Shown here: positions 4,394-6,624 of the stretch, piece after piece
How positions within the stretch are numbered: position 1 is the first letter of the stretch
Layout: each line of letters starts with the position of its first letter
Source of the DNA: JBBRGG01 sp038240875
GTDB lineage: Bacteria; Planctomycetota; Phycisphaerae; Phycisphaerales; UBA1924
Direction: 5' to 3'
DNA length: 6,624 nucleotides
Assembly (NCBI GenBank): GCA_038240875.1
Contig: JBBRGG010000195.1
Location: forward strand, 1 to 6,624
Notes under the pieces: model-generated
Seen by the model: the letters and a program-made list of their open reading frames with translations, nothing else
Database searches by the model: none
What the model was told of the DNA's origin: nothing
Made by a program: the position numbers and the translations under genes

Positions 4394-6361
4394 CTATTTA
4401 GACTCGGTAGCTGATTCTGGTTTGAAATCAGTTTTGGGCTCTAGTTTGGCCTGAGGCTGGGGCTGTGGCTTTGGCTGGAGTTTGGGAAAGAAGACGATGT
4501 CGCCTGCGAAGGTTTCGCGAACGTGTTTATCGTTCATGTAAGATTGAGCCCGTGCTTTGTCGACCCATGCCTGCTGGGTGATGGGCTTGTCATTGGTGTC
4601 ATAGACGGAGCGACCTTGGTCGTCGATGCGATCCCAGCCAATTGAGTACACAATCGGGCCTTCAGGCGTGACGCGATAGCGCAATGGATTGCCATCACAG
4701 TGATCCAAAGGCACCGTGGGGAGAAAGATCGGCACAACTGCGTCGAGGGTCGCTGGCCACACACGATTTGCCAGGCGGTAGCGTTCCATTGCAACAACGA
4801 CCATCGTGGCTTCACGCGTTTGTTGAGTGCGATCGCTTTTGACAATTACGCTGCCAAAAGCAGGCATCAGAGTTACTATGACCGGGTTCGACAGATTCGA
4901 CTGGTGTATGTGCGCAGTGAATGACGTGTCGGGGTTAGTCTCCCATTCCCAGATTGGCGTTTGTTCATACTTCTCCGCGGCGGCGAATGCCTTTTTCCAT
5001 TCTACGAGGGTCGCCTTGCGACCTGGGACAACCGTCATGATCGCTGGCCCTAGCGCGTGAAGCGTGGCCGAGGAATCCATCACGCGTTCAAAGGGAGGTG
5101 ATGATGAAAGCTGTTGCAAAAACCGAAGACCCGCGGGCGTGAGTCGGCCATCCCCATTGCCATCGTCGGTAAATATGCGCTGGAGGGTGTCTTCAAAGTA
5201 ATCGGTTTCGTTTCCAAGATGCGCCCGAATCTCATTTGGTCCACTGTCCTTGGCAAACTCTTGGGCAATTACAGCCAATTGTGCGTCGTTGAGCACGCCT
5301 GGGTAGGACGCGATGATCTCGATTGTCGACTCCCACACGACAGTTGCAATTGCCATCGCGATTAGATCGCTGAGCATGAAAGGCATTTTATCTACTTGCC
5401 GAGCCATGCCTAGGAGCGTGCGCACATTTTGGACCACTCGTTCGCCATCGCGTGCGTCTGCAGCGACGAGCGTGTCCATCTTTACGTACAAGGCGAGCCG
5501 CCGCATAGGTCCAATGGGCTCGAGCGAAGTCTCATAGAGCGTTGGGTTTTCTTTGACGAGATTCGCTGGTGGTGTTTGCGCCGATGATTTCGCGTTGATT
5601 TCATCAACTGGAACCGGCACATTCGAAGGGTTGTATGTTTGGCTGAGTACAGGTTCGGGAGCCAAGCCCAATACATACCCAAGTGCTGGCAACTTCGCCG
5701 CTGCCCGAACTCGATCAAGCTGTGGCTTTGCGCGATCAAGCCACGCGCGAGCAGCCTCAAACTCTGGCGTGCCAGGCTGCGCGTTAACCATCGTGTCCAG
5801 TGCTTCGATATCGGTCGCAGTTGGCTGGAGTGCTGCCCATGCGCTGAGATAGATCGGCCAGGCGCGCTGGTCGTTGGGAATTGTAAGGATCGGCTTATTG
5901 AGTTCAGCAGTGAAGTTTCGCGAGATCGTCGGCGAGCCGGCGGCGAAGCGAATCGCTTGCACGCCATAGGTGAGCGCAAAGAGTCCAACCAGCACGCCGG
6001 CGCCTTGATACACACGGACGCGCGCGTGCCAGAACCAACTGCGTTTGGCCCGAGCGGCTTTCCCGATGCGTTTGCCCGCGGCTTTGGGCGAGCCGAAGGA
6101 GGCGATCAGGGCGTGCGCGGGCTCGCCGCGTTCGATGCCGTCTTTGAAATGAGCTACCAATTCGCGCGCCACGTCGGCGCGTTCACGCCGCCACAGCCGT
6201 GTGGCGCGGACGGTGTGCGCGATGCACTCGGTAATGGGCGATAGAAGATTCGATGAAGTGATGACTTCGCCCGCGGATCGGCTCGCGTTCAAGTCCTTGG
6301 ACGATTGGATTTCATCGGCGAGCGAAGCAGGCGTGATGGGGTTCGTGTGGTTCGTGTTCAT
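4394..6361 (-). CDS. PadR-linked membrane protein with HAAS-like and GspG-like regions (655 aa)
   Basis: The function is unknown. The ATG at 6359-6361 overlaps the regulator's TGA as ATGA, and GGAG at 6369-6372 lies 7 bases upstream, so the two are translationally coupled. Order of parts: a polar N-terminus (1-44); a helical, charged region (45-107, with RRERADVARELVAHF and ASFGSPKAAGKRI) resembling the small HAAS/DUF1700-type domains encoded beside PadR genes; basic residues, then one membrane span (about 117-139, GAGVLVGLFALTYGV); and a long helix-rich extracytoplasmic part. Within that part, residues 400-411 (DGNGDGRLTPAG) look like an EF-hand loop. Residues 515-583 (REATMVVVAMERYRL, LDAVVPIFLPTVPLD, PLRYRV) match the pattern of the C-terminal, non-helical part of GspG-like pseudopilins as found in large planctomycete proteins. 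The tail (628-655) is rich in Pro, Gln, Lys and Glu. The positive-inside rule places the HAAS-like part in the cytoplasm. I infer a membrane sensor or surface protein controlled by the PadR partner. There is no permease-type multi-span region and no catalytic motif that I can recognise. Confidence 0.85.
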   Translation of the reverse strand: MNTNHTNPITPASLADEIQSSKDLNASRSAGEVITSSNLLSPITECIAHTVRATRLWRRERADVARELVAHFKDGIERGEPAHALIASFGSPKAAGKRIGKAARAKRSWFWHARVRVYQGAGVLVGLFALTYGVQAIRFAAGSPTISRNFTAELNKPILTIPNDQRAWPIYLSAWAALQPTATDIEALDTMVNAQPGTPEFEAARAWLDRAKPQLDRVRAAAKLPALGYVLGLAPEPVLSQTYNPSNVPVPVDEINAKSSAQTPPANLVKENPTLYETSLEPIGPMRRLALYVKMDTLVAADARDGERVVQNVRTLLGMARQVDKMPFMLSDLIAMAIATVVWESTIEIIASYPGVLNDAQLAVIAQEFAKDSGPNEIRAHLGNETDYFEDTLQRIFTDDGNGDGRLTPAGLRFLQQLSSSPPFERVMDSSATLHALGPAIMTVVPGRKATLVEWKKAFAAAEKYEQTPIWEWETNPDTSFTAHIHQSNLSNPVIVTLMPAFGSVIVKSDRTQQTREATMVVVAMERYRLANRVWPATLDAVVPIFLPTVPLDHCDGNPLRYRVTPEGPIVYSIGWDRIDDQGRSVYDTNDKPITQQAWVDKARAQSYMNDKHVRETFAGDIVFFPKLQPKPQPQPQAKLEPKTDFKPESATESK

Positions 6362-6624
6362 GCCAGGGCTCCAATTTCAGTTTCCTGTGAAGCAACGAGG
6401 CCCAACTTGCGAGCGGCGTCGAGACCCAGCCCACGCATGGCTTGGCTGAGGCTTGCCCACTGTGCCGCGTCGGCGGCGAGCTTGCGTTTGCCTTTGGGCG
6501 TCAATGCGTAGTACTTGCGTTCGCGCCCGGTGTCGGCGGTCTGCCACGACGCGACGACGAGGGCTTTGGCTTCTAAGTTGTACAGCATGGGGTAGAGGGT
6601 GCTCTGGCCCATGTCGAGGACGCC
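6358..6624 (-). CDS. PadR-family winged-helix regulator, 5' end missing
   Basis: This is the last 88 codons of a PadR-type transcriptional regulator; the frame is open to the window edge. An internal ATG at 6610-6612 exists, but the residues before it (GVLD) continue the family pattern, so it is not the start. Visible are the recognition-helix segment MGQSTLYPMLYNLEAK and the wing, GRERKYYALTPKGKRKL, both typical of PadR. The missing part should be the first helices of the winged helix, roughly 25-30 residues. PadR proteins are usually dimeric repressors of their own operon and respond to small molecules or stress. The 4-bp overlap with the downstream membrane protein gene shows one operon. 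The ligand cannot be told from the sequence, and the promoter and operator lie outside the window. Confidence 0.88.
   Translation of the reverse strand, partial: GVLDMGQSTLYPMLYNLEAKALVVASWQTADTGRERKYYALTPKGKRKLAADAAQWASLSQAMRGLGLDAARKLGLVASQETEIGALA

Noticed and set aside
4385..4405. Inverted repeat GAGTC...GACTC spanning the stop codon of the 655-residue gene as its terminator
   Set aside because: The arms are only 5 bp and no U-tract follows on the minus strand.

Overview
The window looks like chromosomal DNA of a planctomycete, most likely in or near the class Phycisphaerae. The basis is a pair of secreted proteins ending in the VPTPGALALLGLGG...RRRR sorting tail common in that group, a ThyX of the RHRTANVNEYSARYS type, and a PadR regulator coupled to a large membrane-anchored protein with a pseudopilin-like C-terminal region. 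The affiliation is an inference from recalled family patterns, not from a search. There are no rRNA or tRNA genes, transposases or CRISPR arrays.

Layout from left to right. Bases 1-368 hold one possible 40-residue membrane ORF on the plus strand (63-185) and, at 254-280, a clear intrinsic terminator for the next gene. Two paralogous PEP-CTERM-type exported proteins lie in tandem on the minus strand (369-1211 and 1756-2589). Each has its own Shine-Dalgarno sequence, signal peptide, C-terminal sorting tail and hairpin-plus-U-tract terminator, so they are probably separate transcription units born from one duplication. Bases 2590-3262 form a long noncoding stretch with the upstream region of the second PEP-CTERM gene, a 16-bp tandem repeat (about 3.4 copies) and several hairpins. 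thyX follows on the plus strand (3263-4333), with an unusual low-complexity N-terminal extension. It converges with a minus-strand operon entering from the right edge: a PadR-family regulator (6358 to the edge, 5' end missing) overlapping by 4 bp (ATGA) a 655-residue single-pass membrane protein (4394-6361).

Functional reading. thyX supplies dTMP for DNA synthesis and is housekeeping. The PadR/membrane-protein pair is built like PadR-HAAS systems, in which a winged-helix repressor is co-transcribed with a membrane protein carrying a small cytoplasmic helical domain. Here the extracytoplasmic part is unusual: a long helical region, an EF-hand-like loop, a GspG-like segment and a Pro/Gln/Lys-rich tail. 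The two PEP-CTERM proteins are probably surface or matrix proteins of unknown function. Nothing shows that these three blocks work together. The features most worth a second look are the paralog pair with its non-canonical PTPG motif, the architecture of the PadR-linked protein, the tandem repeat and structured DNA upstream of thyX, and the small ORF at the left end.
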